Under the pieces are notes generated by a model that had not been told where the DNA came from, did no database searches, and saw only the letters and a list, made by a program, of their open reading frames with translations. A stretch of DNA of 64,000 nt, from assembly GCF_038051945.1 (NCBI RefSeq), contig NZ_CP150302.1, positions 1,612,001 through 1,676,000 of the forward strand, written 5' to 3'. Positions 33,673-42,758 of the stretch are shown piece after piece (position 1 is the first letter of the stretch; each line of letters starts with the position of its first letter). The stretch comes from Paenibacillus sp. FSL H3-0469 (GTDB lineage: Bacteria > Bacillota > Bacilli > Paenibacillales > Paenibacillaceae). The position numbers and the translations under genes were made by a program.

Positions 33673-36600
33673 TTATATTTCGGCGAAAGCCTGCTCCTGG
33701 AGCCGTAATTCTTGGGCGATCCGGCCCCAATGCTCCGCACCATCACCCCCTTTCAGCAGCGCTGACATGGCTGCCTCCTGTTCGGACAGGCCTTCACGCA
33801 GCTGGTCTGCGGCCTGGGATAAGGCCGCTGCCGCTGCATCGGTGTAGAATGTCAACAGAGAGTCCTCTTGTCCTTGCGCTGCCGCAGCCACCGCTTCTTT
33901 GAACCACGGCTCGGCAGCCGCGCGGATCTCTGCCCGGCCCGGTCCCTCGAAAAAGTGGCGCGGAGATTTGAAGCGGCTCCACAGTCCAGCCCAGTCCAGC
34001 GGAGCCAGAACGCAGTTCAGCTTCGCAGGTGCGGGCCAGCGCTCATCCGGATTCTCCAGCAGCTTAAGCTCCTGATCCGGGATGGACAGCTCGGCAGCAG
34101 CCGCTGTGGCCGCCTGGGTCACGAATCTGCGCCCTGCCGACTCCAGCCGCAGGGTCGTTGCCCACAGCTCCTGCTCCAGTTCACGCAGAAGACTGCGCTC
34201 CAGCTCCCGCCCGCAGGCGATGAAGATGTCCTTCAGGTTCCCTCCGTCTTCCCGGAGAATGGATGGATGGAAGGACTCCTGGAAGGAACGCCCGAACGAA
34301 AAGGCAATCCGCTGCCGGACATGATAGAGAAGCTCTGCACCTTCACGGCGCAGGTCCCGGAGCGGCCGGTCTTCCTGCGCAAGCGCAGCCAGCCGCAGAT
34401 TCGCCGCTTCCAGGCGCTGCCGGAACTGCTTCATTCCTTCCGCCTGCTGGTCCGCCTCCATCAGCGCAAGGCGTTGCCATTCTTCGGCGCGCCCGCGCAC
34501 CGAGCTTAGGCTGTCCTTGGCTGCTGCCAAAGACAGTCCCGGCAGTTCATCACCAGCGAACGCGGAGAGTGCGGCTTCAAAGCTGCCGAACCCGGAGGCC
34601 TCGTAAGCCTCCCCCGCTCCGCTTGTCTTGCCCTCCAGCGCAAGCAGGCTGGACACGCTGTAGATCCGCGGCGAGGTCAGGCCTCCGGCCCGCAGATTTT
34701 GCGCCACATGCTGCTTCACCTCTTCAAGCTCGGTCTCGTCCGCTGCGAGGTCTGCGGCGTTGATGATGAAGAACATTTTGTCGAGTGCGAAGCTGTCTTT
34801 GATTCTCCCCAGCTGGGCAAGCAGGCTGCGGTCAGCCTTGGAGAAGGCGTGGTTATAGTAGGTCACGAAGCAGATAGCATCGGCGTTCTTCATGTAGCCG
34901 AAGGTTACACCGGTGTGCCGGGCATGTAAGGAATCTGCACCTGGCGTGTCCACCAATACGATGCCGCTACGTGTCAGCGGACTGTCATAATACAGATCCG
35001 TGCTCTGCACGAAGCAGGCGCGCTTCTCGTCAGCGACCAGGCTGCGGTATTCCGCCAGGCTGACCGTCCGCTCTGTTCCGAGCAGCGGACGGGATTCTTC
35101 CCATCCGGCGGCAGCTGCCCGCAGGAAGCCGGCATGCGGCAGCGCGGACGGATGGAGCCCGCCGGTCTGCAGCCGGGACACGGCTGCGGTCCACGAGTCG
35201 TGCTGCGGCGGCGTCAGCTGCAGCACACTGAAGGAATGGAGGATGTCCTCCCAGACCTCCTCCGCCCGCTTCATGGTGATGGCTGCCGTCCCGTGGGCGA
35301 AGCCGCCCTCCGGCGCCAGAATCCGCCCGACGGCCGCCGTGGCCGGATGCGGCGACACGGGCAGCACCTCTTCGCCCAGCAGGGCGTTGGCGAAGGAGGA
35401 TTTGCCGGCGCTGAACGCTCCGAACAGCGCCATCGTGAAGCGGCCGCCGGCGAGGTCCTCCGCCCGCGCCGCCAGGCTGCGCGCCGCCGAGGCCATGGCC
35501 GGCTCGCTCCGCAGCACCCCGGCCGCCGCGTGCAGCGCCGCTGCGGCCTGCGTCAGCCGGCGGCGCCCGCCCGCCGGCTGTGCCGTGTCCGCCGCCCAAG
35601 CCGGGGCGGCGCTAGGGCTTGCCGCCGCTGCCGCGCGCGGCGGCGGTTCCGGGCTGGCGGCGCTAGGCGCGCCAGCCGCCAGGGGCGGCACCCCCGGCAG
35701 CGCGCCGGGGGTGAGGCTGCGGCGCGGCGGCAGCAGCGCCGCCAGGTCGTCCGCGCGGGCGGCAGCCGCGCGGTCCAGGGCGGCCAGCGCGGCGAGCGCC
35801 TGCGCCTGCCGCTGCAGGGCCGCCCGGCGGCGCGTAAGCTCCGCGCGCCGCTCCTCCACCAGCGGCGGCAGCTGCGCCAGCAGCGGCTCGCCGAAGGCCA
35901 GGACCGCGCGGCGGAACTGCGCCTTAATCTCTGCCGCAAGCGTGCGGCAGAAATTAAGCAACGCCTCGCCCGAAGCCCCGGTTCCCGGCTTCACCTGATC
36001 CGCCAGCCACTGCTGGCTCACCGCCGGGAAGGCCTGCTTCAGCAGCGGCTCCGCCTCCTCCTGCCACAGCTCCAGGCCTTCCGCCCATTCGCGCACGAGC
36101 TGGAGAGTGTGCCACTCCAGCTGGGCAGTGATCTCTCTCTGCTGAAGACCGTGCCAGTGCTGCAGCCGCGCTCCTTGCTCCTTCTCCCGCTTCGCAGCGG
36201 TGAAGAGCAGGCCGCGCCGGAAGCCCGGCTGGAGACTCTCGATGTACGCTCCAGCCGCATCCCGCAGATCGGCCGGCATCAGATTCGTGTTGCCGAGCAG
36301 AGCGTCCAGCCTGCTGCGAAGATCCGTCCGCGCCTCTTCTGGCAACTCCTCCAGCGATGCTTCCTCCTGCATCGTTGCCCGGATCTGTGCTTCCACAGCT
36401 TCCGCCGCTGCACCGCCAGTCTCTTCCAGCAGCGCAGCCCGCTCCTCCTCCTGCTGCTCACGATAATCGGCCAGGACAGCATCCGCAGTATGATGGATGG
36501 AACGGGACAAGCTGTATTCGAGCAACTCCTGCCGCTGCTCCAGCAGACCGGAGATCAATGCCAGCAGATCCTTCCACTGATTCAGCGGATGTCCCTCCAC

Positions 36601-37335
36601 TTTAAGCGAAGTGAACAACAGCCCCGCAGAATGAATTCCCCATTCCCGGAAAGCGCTTTCTACTTGCTGCCGGTATTCCTCCAGCGGGATTTCCTGCTCT
36701 CTGTGCTTGTCGATCTGATTGATGATCAGATACAGCGGCTTGCCCCAGTCGCTAAGGCTTTTGGCAAACGCCAGATTATTCTCCGATTGCACATGATTGT
36801 AATCCATCACATAGAACACGGCATCGGCCAGATGCAGAGCCGAACGGGTCGCCGCCTGATGGCCTTCATCTGTCGAATCTACGCCGGGCGTATCCATCAG
36901 CACCCCGTGATCCCCCAGTACCGGGACATCCTCCCACACCTCTATCGCTGAATATTCAGTCCCCTGGCGGCAGTAATCCTGAAGCCGGTCAGGCGTAGTC
37001 TTGATCACCCCGTTATTTCCTCCGGTGCTTACGTCCACCGGATGCAGCAGCACCTGCGGTGCTCCGCTACGGATCGATACAATATTCGCACTGGTTGGAA
37101 CCGGACCCGAAGGCAGTACGGCCTTACCGCAGAGCTTATTAATCATGCTTGACTTCCCTGCCGAGAAATGTCCGCAGAATGCCAGCGTCAGCTCATCTGC
37201 CTGCTCCTTGACCCTTAGATCCGCCACGATCTGCGCACTCTTCTGTTCTCCCCATTGCTTCAACCGTTCCTCCAGCAGCCTAAGCGCTGATGACCCCGCT
37301 GTAACCTGCTCCACTCTTTCCCGTTCTGCTCCCAC
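33673..37335 (-). CDS. dynA: Tandem dynamin-like GTPase (DynA/YpbR type)
   Basis: About 1220 residues: two dynamin modules fused head to tail. The first G1 loop is GHFSAGKSSMINKL (about residues 55-68), with VLMDTPGVDST (G3) and LIINQIDK (G4). The second is GAFSAGKSSFANALLGEEVLP (near 638) with VLVDTPGADS. Helical stalk regions follow each. In Bacillus, DynA tethers and fuses membranes and helps against phage and membrane stress. The two halves are joined by an Ala/Pro/Arg-rich segment of extreme GC (about 35440-35960). The GTG at 37335 is chosen because GGAGG lies 9 bases upstream; a TTG at 37356 is possible. Confidence 0.93.
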   Translation of the reverse strand: MGAERERVEQVTAGSSALRLLEERLKQWGEQKSAQIVADLRVKEQADELTLAFCGHFSAGKSSMINKLCGKAVLPSGPVPTSANIVSIRSGAPQVLLHPVDVSTGGNNGVIKTTPDRLQDYCRQGTEYSAIEVWEDVPVLGDHGVLMDTPGVDSTDEGHQAATRSALHLADAVFYVMDYNHVQSENNLAFAKSLSDWGKPLYLIINQIDKHREQEIPLEEYRQQVESAFREWGIHSAGLLFTSLKVEGHPLNQWKDLLALISGLLEQRQELLEYSLSRSIHHTADAVLADYREQQEEERAALLEETGGAAAEAVEAQIRATMQEEASLEELPEEARTDLRSRLDALLGNTNLMPADLRDAAGAYIESLQPGFRRGLLFTAAKREKEQGARLQHWHGLQQREITAQLEWHTLQLVREWAEGLELWQEEAEPLLKQAFPAVSQQWLADQVKPGTGASGEALLNFCRTLAAEIKAQFRRAVLAFGEPLLAQLPPLVEERRAELTRRRAALQRQAQALAALAALDRAAAARADDLAALLPPRRSLTPGALPGVPPLAAGAPSAASPEPPPRAAAAASPSAAPAWAADTAQPAGGRRRLTQAAAALHAAAGVLRSEPAMASAARSLAARAEDLAGGRFTMALFGAFSAGKSSFANALLGEEVLPVSPHPATAAVGRILAPEGGFAHGTAAITMKRAEEVWEDILHSFSVLQLTPPQHDSWTAAVSRLQTGGLHPSALPHAGFLRAAAAGWEESRPLLGTERTVSLAEYRSLVADEKRACFVQSTDLYYDSPLTRSGIVLVDTPGADSLHARHTGVTFGYMKNADAICFVTYYNHAFSKADRSLLAQLGRIKDSFALDKMFFIINAADLAADETELEEVKQHVAQNLRAGGLTSPRIYSVSSLLALEGKTSGAGEAYEASGFGSFEAALSAFAGDELPGLSLAAAKDSLSSVRGRAEEWQRLALMEADQQAEGMKQFRQRLEAANLRLAALAQEDRPLRDLRREGAELLYHVRQRIAFSFGRSFQESFHPSILREDGGNLKDIFIACGRELERSLLRELEQELWATTLRLESAGRRFVTQAATAAAAELSIPDQELKLLENPDERWPAPAKLNCVLAPLDWAGLWSRFKSPRHFFEGPGRAEIRAAAEPWFKEAVAAAAQGQEDSLLTFYTDAAAAALSQAADQLREGLSEQEAAMSALLKGGDGAEHWGRIAQELRLQEQAFAEI

Positions 37336-37597
37336 AACATCCCGCCTCCGCTGCAATCTATAGCTTCTTTCATTATTATTACATTTGTATGATTTATCTC
37401 ACTGCAAGAATAGAATAATTATATTTTATCATCAGATCGTCACAAATCAAATATCCACATTTACAAAATCAGCTATAAACCTTCACGAAAAACAAGATTT
37501 CGCAGATGCCATTCCAGCCTCGCCCGCAAACCCTGCTTCGATGGGTCGGAACAACATCATCCTAACGGATCAATAAAATTAACTTCGTGCGAACACC

Positions 37598-37775
37598 ATG
37601 TATGCTGTTTTTCACATACATTTGCTCCGCCCACCCCGTAGTTGCACAATGTACACTGTTATTCACATACATTTGCCCCGCTCACCCCCGTAGTTGTACA
37701 ATATATGTTATTTTCCACATACATTCGGCACACACGCCCGCACATCAGTAAATGTATGCTGTTTTCCACATACAT
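37598..37775. repeat. Tandem hairpin array, 4 units, period 51-52 bp (second locus)
   Basis: Hairpins of the ATGTATG-CTGTTTTTCA-CATACAT family start at 37598, 37649, 37701 and 37752 (spacings 51, 52, 51). The linkers differ from the 567 array in the first two units (CCCCGTAGTTG) and resemble it in the third (CGGCACACACGCCCGCACATCAG). The 260 bp to the left (37336-37597) are AT-rich with nothing recognised. Confidence 0.88.
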
Positions 37776-37894
37776 TTGGTCATAAGCCGCTGTACCAGCC
37801 AAATTATATTCGCTTTTAAGCATACCTTCAGCCTTCAATCATATTCAGCATCAAAGTCATTCTACGAATCAATTAAAGAATATTTCCTATTCAA

Positions 37895-37945
37895 CAAAAA
37901 AAGAGGCTGCCCCGTCAGCCACTTCATGGCTATGGGACAACCTCT
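37895..37945 (-). terminator. Terminator of the nth operon
   Basis: AGAGG-c-TG-c-CCC pairs with GGG-a-CA-a-CCTCT, with an inner AGCCA/TGGCT stem and a T-run on the minus strand (complement of 37895-37901). It lies 20 bp past the stop at 37965. Confidence 0.8.
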
Positions 37946-37964
37946 CTAATGAACTCCAATCAAA

Positions 37965-38231
37965 TTAAGCTGTTTCCAGCACTGGAAGCAGGATTTCAAA
38001 GACTTTGCCGTGCTGCAGAATGGTCAGGCCACGGGATTTGTCTTTCATTACGACAACCTCTGGCTTCGCGGACATACGCTCCAGATAGAACTCAGGCACA
38101 TCGCCGGAATGGCTGATGGTGATGCCTTCCACTTCCTGCTCTTCGTTCTCTTCCATCGGGCTGTCCACTACGCGGTCAAAAATATCGGAAAATGCTTCAA
38201 AATTATCGGTATATACAGAAATGCACTTCAT
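37965..38231 (-). CDS. Small conserved acidic protein of unknown function
   Basis: 88 residues, rich in Glu/Asp/Val, with no signal or membrane segment and no motif I recognise. It begins KCISVYTDNFEAFSDIFDRVV and has a central acidic run MEENEEQEVEG. Its ATG lies 3 bp after the nth stop with AGAGGATGG upstream, so it is co-transcribed and probably co-translated with nth. A repair role is suggested only by that link. Confidence 0.75.
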   Translation of the reverse strand: MKCISVYTDNFEAFSDIFDRVVDSPMEENEEQEVEGITISHSGDVPEFYLERMSAKPEVVVMKDKSRGLTILQHGKVFEILLPVLETA

Positions 38232-38233
38232 CT

Positions 38234-38941
38234 CTATCCCATCCTCTTCTTCTCTAATTCTTGTTTAGCTTTCGTATGATCCTTAGCTTTCCTGATTACA
38301 GCAGTTTTCATACGTTTTTTGCCCTCCCGGCATACATCCAGCAGCGGGCAGATCTGGCATGCAGGATTCTGAGCCTTACAGTGATATCGCCCGAAAAAGA
38401 TCAGCCGGTGGTGCGTCAGCGTCCATTCATCACGCGGCACCGCCTTCATCAGCTTCTTCTCCACTTCCAGCACGGAATCTTTCCAGCCCGCAAGCGCGAG
38501 CCGTTTGGCTACCCGTTCCACATGAGTATCCACGGCAATCGCCGGCACTCCGAACGCATTCGATACGACCACATTCGCAGTCTTGCGTCCGACACCTGGC
38601 AGAGTTACCAGCAAATCATGGGCCTGCGGCACTTCACCCCCGTACTGCTCAATCAGGATGGTGCAGAGGTTCTGAATATGCTTGGCCTTGTTGCGGAATA
38701 GACCAATCCGCCGGATATCCAGCTCCAGCTCTTCCAGCGGTACTGAGATATAGTCGATCGGAGCCTTGTACTTCTGAAACAGGTCCTCGGTCACCTTGTT
38801 CACTGTTGCATCCGTACATTGGGCTGAGAGCAGCACGGCTATGGTAAGCTCAAAAGCGTTGCTGTGATTCAGCTCACAATGTGCATCAGGGAACATGCCT
38901 CCGATAGTGTCCAGGATGTGGCGGACCTCTGCAGCTTTCAT
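38234..38941 (-). CDS. nth: Endonuclease III
   Basis: About 235 residues. A bifunctional DNA glycosylase/AP lyase that removes oxidised pyrimidines. The helix-hairpin-helix-GPD motif is LPGVGRKTANVVVSNAFGVP with catalytic Lys120 and VDTHVERV with Asp138, the same numbers as in E. coli Nth. The [4Fe-4S] ligands are in CKAQNPACQICPLLDVC (Cys-x6-Cys-x2-Cys-x5-Cys). The ATG at 38941 with GGAGGGG upstream is preferred to one 16 codons earlier. In Bacillus, nth follows dnaD; here it lies about 16 kb from dnaD, so synteny is broken. Confidence 0.95.
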   Translation of the reverse strand: MKAAEVRHILDTIGGMFPDAHCELNHSNAFELTIAVLLSAQCTDATVNKVTEDLFQKYKAPIDYISVPLEELELDIRRIGLFRNKAKHIQNLCTILIEQYGGEVPQAHDLLVTLPGVGRKTANVVVSNAFGVPAIAVDTHVERVAKRLALAGWKDSVLEVEKKLMKAVPRDEWTLTHHRLIFFGRYHCKAQNPACQICPLLDVCREGKKRMKTAVIRKAKDHTKAKQELEKKRMG

Positions 38942-39082
38942 AGCGTCCCCTCCACGGAGCAGGTATAACTGCAAATTCTCTTGCAGCATATCTTCTCAAT
39001 TTCTTACGAAATATAAGCAAAGATACATTATATCGTATACTTTCGTAGCGTTCAAGCGAACACCGTGCTGCCCTTATATTTC

Positions 39083-39125
39083 AAAAAAAACGCCTTGATC
39101 CAAGGCAAACCCAAGGATCAAGACG
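39083..39125 (-). terminator. Terminator of the SLH-protein gene
   Basis: CTTGATCC / GGATCAAG perfect 8-bp stem with flanking partial pairing and an eight-base T-run on the minus strand, about 30 bp past the stop at 39155. Confidence 0.8.
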
Positions 39126-39154
39126 GTGTTTCACACGGAAAATCACCAAAACGA

Positions 39155-41911
39155 TTATTGTTTCACAATTTCTACAACCTTACCATTGTTGAAATACATT
39201 ATAATATTATCATTTTCTTTGAGAGATTGCACGGGTAAAGTCGTGTCACCTTGATGAATATATACATTTGGGGCAAGCCCAAACGTATTATTCTCATTCA
39301 GCGTGGCGCGTTTGGTGTAAATTTCATTCGTTGCGCTCTCATAACGGGCGAATGTCCGGTTCAACTGACTGAACACGGAGATGATCACTACACCAGCCGC
39401 ATCCTTACGCACCAATACCCGGTCTGCTGTGGTAAGTCCGCTCAGAGCGTTCGTTGCAACACCATCCCGGAGGATTCTTACTCCGCTGCCCGCAGTATAA
39501 GGCTGAGAGGCTCCCGTATAATCTTTCACGGTGAACGTACCTGCTGCGGCATCCACTGCCGTTACCTGTCCGGCAACCTGTTTCACCGACTGCAGCGCCA
39601 GCGGTGTGGAACCGTCAAAGCTGAGATTCACGAAATCTCCGGCTTTCAGCTCAGTCAGGGCGATCTTCTGGCCTGCTTCGTTGGTAAGCGGTACATTCGC
39701 CAGGTTCAGCTCGCTGCTGTTGCTGCCACCCTCAAGCTTCACGGTCATTTTGCCCGCGCCCGCATTAATGGTAGCAATCTCGAACTGGGACGACCCGTTC
39801 ACCCGCAGCACAGAGATGAGCTCCTGATTGCTGGCAAGCACTGCCGTTACCGGCACATTGAGCGGAACATCGGTGATGACTGCCCCGCTTTTGCCAAACA
39901 TTTCAATGGCCTGCGGATAAGACATCGTCAGCAATTGTCCGTTACCCAGCTTGAACACAATCGTCCTGGCCGAAGTATTGATTGCCGTCAGGGTGCCGGA
40001 ATATTTGGTTGTCAAATCAACAGACATTGCACGCTCATTAATGGAGGTCACATCAATCTTGCGGTTCTCAACCAGTCTGAACCCCATGGTGGTCAGCGAA
40101 GTGGTAATCAGCCCGCCGTAAGACATCTTTGTTTTCTCATCCATTTTGACCACATGAGCCTTGCCGTTATTGTCCGTGAAGGTCAGGTACTGGGTCTTAG
40201 CGTTATAATCCACAACGGTAGCAGCCGCGTACTGTTCGATCTGACGGCTCAGCACCTCAATCTTGGTCACCTGGTCATTGCTGTTCAGCGTAAGCTGCAC
40301 ATTGTCTCCGCCTGTTTTGTCAGCAATCAGGTCAGCCATCACCGGACTTACAGCGTTCGGAATCACAATGGCCGGATTAGCAGCAAGCAGATTGACCTCA
40401 CGGGTGCCATCACTCTTCTGATAGACAATCGTTGAATCTGTCAACTCATAGATGAAGCCCTTCATTATGCGCTCCACTCCTGAGGTCACTTCCACGGAAC
40501 GGATCGTATTATCCTTGATGGTATAAGAGACAGCAGCACCGGCTTTCAGCTCCGCGGGCTGAATAATAGAATTCTGGGAGCTGAACAGCGTGGTCCCTTC
40601 TTCCCATTTGAACATTTCTACTGTGCCGTCGGCGTTCTTGAACGTAATGCTCTTGGCAGCAGTGTCAACGCTTTGAACCGTGCCTTTAGCCGTCTTGTTC
40701 ACAATACCGGAGGTGACCTGCACCTTCACAACCTTGCGGAAACCCGTGAAAGTTTCACGCAGCAGCGTAAGCTTGCTGCCGGCAGTGATCGAAGCAGGCT
40801 GAATAACCGCACCGTTCACATCCAAGAAGGCTGTGCCCGAATCGTAAGGATACTGATCGTATCCATTCGCGGAATCGACCCAGATGATACCCGGTGTATG
40901 CTTGGTGAACACACCCTCCGCCTGCTCAACCTGAACTGCCGGATCTGTCAGCTCTACATAAGCTGCGCTATAGGTAGCTCCAATGACAGTCACCTTCGTA
41001 TAAGGCTGGATCTCGTTCATAGAAATGCGATTCTCGGATGTACTGGTGTAGTAGGCGGTATTGGCATTCAGAGTGAACTCCAGCGTGCTGCCGTTAGTGT
41101 ACAATCCCAGCTTGCCATCCTTAAGAGAACTGATTGTTCCTTTGAACGTATTGTCATACTCCAGGTTATTATGCGCTTCAGCACGGCTGAAGAAGGTAGC
41201 GAGCTGCGCACGGGTCACAGCGCCTTGCGGATCGAAGCGGTTGCCGGTTAGCCCGTTCGCCAGTCCCAGTTCCACTGCTGTGTTAATGTAGCCGCGTTTG
41301 TTGGCAGACACTTTGGCGTCATCGGCAAAGCCTGTCGGCCGGCTTGCGGCCGCAGAAGCTGATGCACTCTGGCCAAGCGCACGGATCAGCAGCTCCGCGA
41401 CCCATTCACGGCTGGCCTTGCGCTCGCCCCACGAGCTTTTAAGATTATCTGCAGCCATCTCAGTGGTCTTGTCCAGCAGACCTTGCTGGAAGGCTAAGAT
41501 TACATATGGCTTGTAATAGTTCGTAACCGCAAAATCATTAGGCAGCGCAACTTCGGTACTGGTGTTCACATTCCCCTGCAGCTTCATGAAGCGCAGTGCC
41601 ATCAGCACCGCTTCCTGCTGGGTCACAGAATCGCCAGGACGGAACAGGCCGTTATTGCCGACCACAATCCCCTGAGTTGCCAGCTTATAGATATGCTTTT
41701 CGGCCCAGAAGCCCGTCTTGACATCACTGAAGATCCCTGAACCAGTTACAGCCGTCTGCGGAGCTCCAGCAGCAGCGGTTGCTCCGGTTGAAGCGTTGTC
41801 GGCAAAGGCAGCCCCTGCCCCGCCAAGCACCATCGCACCGGCCAGAACGGCAGAGACCGCTTTTACAGAATAAGATTGAACCGTACGCTTTAATCGTTTT
41901 GGACCGGACAA
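39155..41911 (-). CDS. S-layer homology (SLH) domain surface protein
   Basis: About 918 residues. After a basic signal peptide (KRLKRTVQSYSVKAVSAVLAGA, cleavage after AFA) come three SLH domains, including FSDVKTGFWAEKHIYKLATQGIV and GLTGNRFDPQGAVTRAQLATFF. These bind pyruvylated wall polymers. The remaining ~650 residues are repeated beta-rich modules of a pattern such as GTVQSVDTAAKSITFKNADGT and GQVTAVDAAAGTFTVKDYTG (at least six), probably Ig-like or OB-like folds on the cell surface. The TTG at 41911 (GAGGGG 9 bases upstream) gives a normal signal peptide; an ATG at 41971 would add 20 residues. No catalytic motif is visible. Confidence 0.9.
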   Translation of the reverse strand: MSGPKRLKRTVQSYSVKAVSAVLAGAMVLGGAGAAFADNASTGATAAAGAPQTAVTGSGIFSDVKTGFWAEKHIYKLATQGIVVGNNGLFRPGDSVTQQEAVLMALRFMKLQGNVNTSTEVALPNDFAVTNYYKPYVILAFQQGLLDKTTEMAADNLKSSWGERKASREWVAELLIRALGQSASASAAASRPTGFADDAKVSANKRGYINTAVELGLANGLTGNRFDPQGAVTRAQLATFFSRAEAHNNLEYDNTFKGTISSLKDGKLGLYTNGSTLEFTLNANTAYYTSTSENRISMNEIQPYTKVTVIGATYSAAYVELTDPAVQVEQAEGVFTKHTPGIIWVDSANGYDQYPYDSGTAFLDVNGAVIQPASITAGSKLTLLRETFTGFRKVVKVQVTSGIVNKTAKGTVQSVDTAAKSITFKNADGTVEMFKWEEGTTLFSSQNSIIQPAELKAGAAVSYTIKDNTIRSVEVTSGVERIMKGFIYELTDSTIVYQKSDGTREVNLLAANPAIVIPNAVSPVMADLIADKTGGDNVQLTLNSNDQVTKIEVLSRQIEQYAAATVVDYNAKTQYLTFTDNNGKAHVVKMDEKTKMSYGGLITTSLTTMGFRLVENRKIDVTSINERAMSVDLTTKYSGTLTAINTSARTIVFKLGNGQLLTMSYPQAIEMFGKSGAVITDVPLNVPVTAVLASNQELISVLRVNGSSQFEIATINAGAGKMTVKLEGGSNSSELNLANVPLTNEAGQKIALTELKAGDFVNLSFDGSTPLALQSVKQVAGQVTAVDAAAGTFTVKDYTGASQPYTAGSGVRILRDGVATNALSGLTTADRVLVRKDAAGVVIISVFSQLNRTFARYESATNEIYTKRATLNENNTFGLAPNVYIHQGDTTLPVQSLKENDNIIMYFNNGKVVEIVKQ

Positions 41912-41993
41912 TTCGATATTCCCCTCTCTATGGCATATCTGGATTTCTATGTTGTTAATTTCGTTAGCCATCCGGCTTATTCCTGCCTAATGC

Positions 41994-42653
41994 CTATAAT
42001 CCGTTGTTCTCGCGGGTGATGGGATGCACAAGATCCACATGCCCCATCAAGCTCTCCACCTGTTCTCCGTCTACCAGCACATCGATATTCTTCACTTCAT
42101 CGAACTGGAAGAACATCTGTGACAATGCGCCGATCGCCAGAGCCTCGCCGCCTGCGCCAAGCTGCGCCTCATCCGGCTTATGAATATCCATCACAATCTG
42201 TCCATTGGAGAATTCCAGTGATTTCAGTTCAATCTTGTTCCACAGCGGAATCTGCTCAGCATTATCGCTCTTCTGAAGTGTTTTGAAGGCTTCCGTATAT
42301 TTCTCCTTGGCATCCTTGAAGGTGATTGAGACTTCAGCCGGAACCAAGTCGTTCTGTTGCAGGTCTGTATAATACGTCTTGATCTTAAGACTCTGCTTCT
42401 CAGGCACTGCCGGTGCCTCCGTAGCCGCCGGAGTTACAGTTGCTGTAGGCTCAGGCGTGCTTGTAGCTGCCGGTGTGGCAGTGGGAGTAGCGGGAGTGTC
42501 ATTCCCGGCATTGTTTCCTTCAGCGCCGCTGGATACCGAGGTTGAATCCTGACCGGACGCATTGCCCGGTGCTGCAGTAGGTTTATCTCCGCAGCCCGAA
42601 ATTACGAGAAGCAGCATCGCAGCGATCCCTGCATATGTTAATTTCTTGTTCAT
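41994..42653 (-). CDS. GerMN-domain lipoprotein
   Basis: A 219-residue lipoprotein. The lipobox ISGC is at about residue 20. A Ser/Thr/Ala/Pro linker (residues 25-90) leads to a single GerMN domain (LKIKTYYTDLQQNDLVPAEVSI to the end), a fold related to the sporulation protein GerM and often next to amidases. The ATG at 42653 has GAGGGGG upstream. It sits between the amidase pair and the SLH protein, all on the minus strand, so I infer a role in wall-linked surface assembly or spore peptidoglycan. Confidence 0.85.
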   Translation of the reverse strand: MNKKLTYAGIAAMLLLVISGCGDKPTAAPGNASGQDSTSVSSGAEGNNAGNDTPATPTATPAATSTPEPTATVTPAATEAPAVPEKQSLKIKTYYTDLQQNDLVPAEVSITFKDAKEKYTEAFKTLQKSDNAEQIPLWNKIELKSLEFSNGQIVMDIHKPDEAQLGAGGEALAIGALSQMFFQFDEVKNIDVLVDGEQVESLMGHVDLVHPITRENNGL

Positions 42654-42758
42654 TTGATTAACCCCCTCAGATGAATATGGGCAGGAGGGACCGCAAAGTC
42701 CTTTTGACCGCAATATAGGGTCTTCATCCGACTCTGCGGCCCCTGCTGCCGCCCGTTG

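Noticed and set aside
35134..36951. Long plus-strand frame of about 605 codons
   Set aside because: It is antisense to the dynamin gene in its GC-rich part, where stops are rare. It has Arg/Gln-rich low-complexity text and no domain, while the minus strand encodes two clear GTPase modules.
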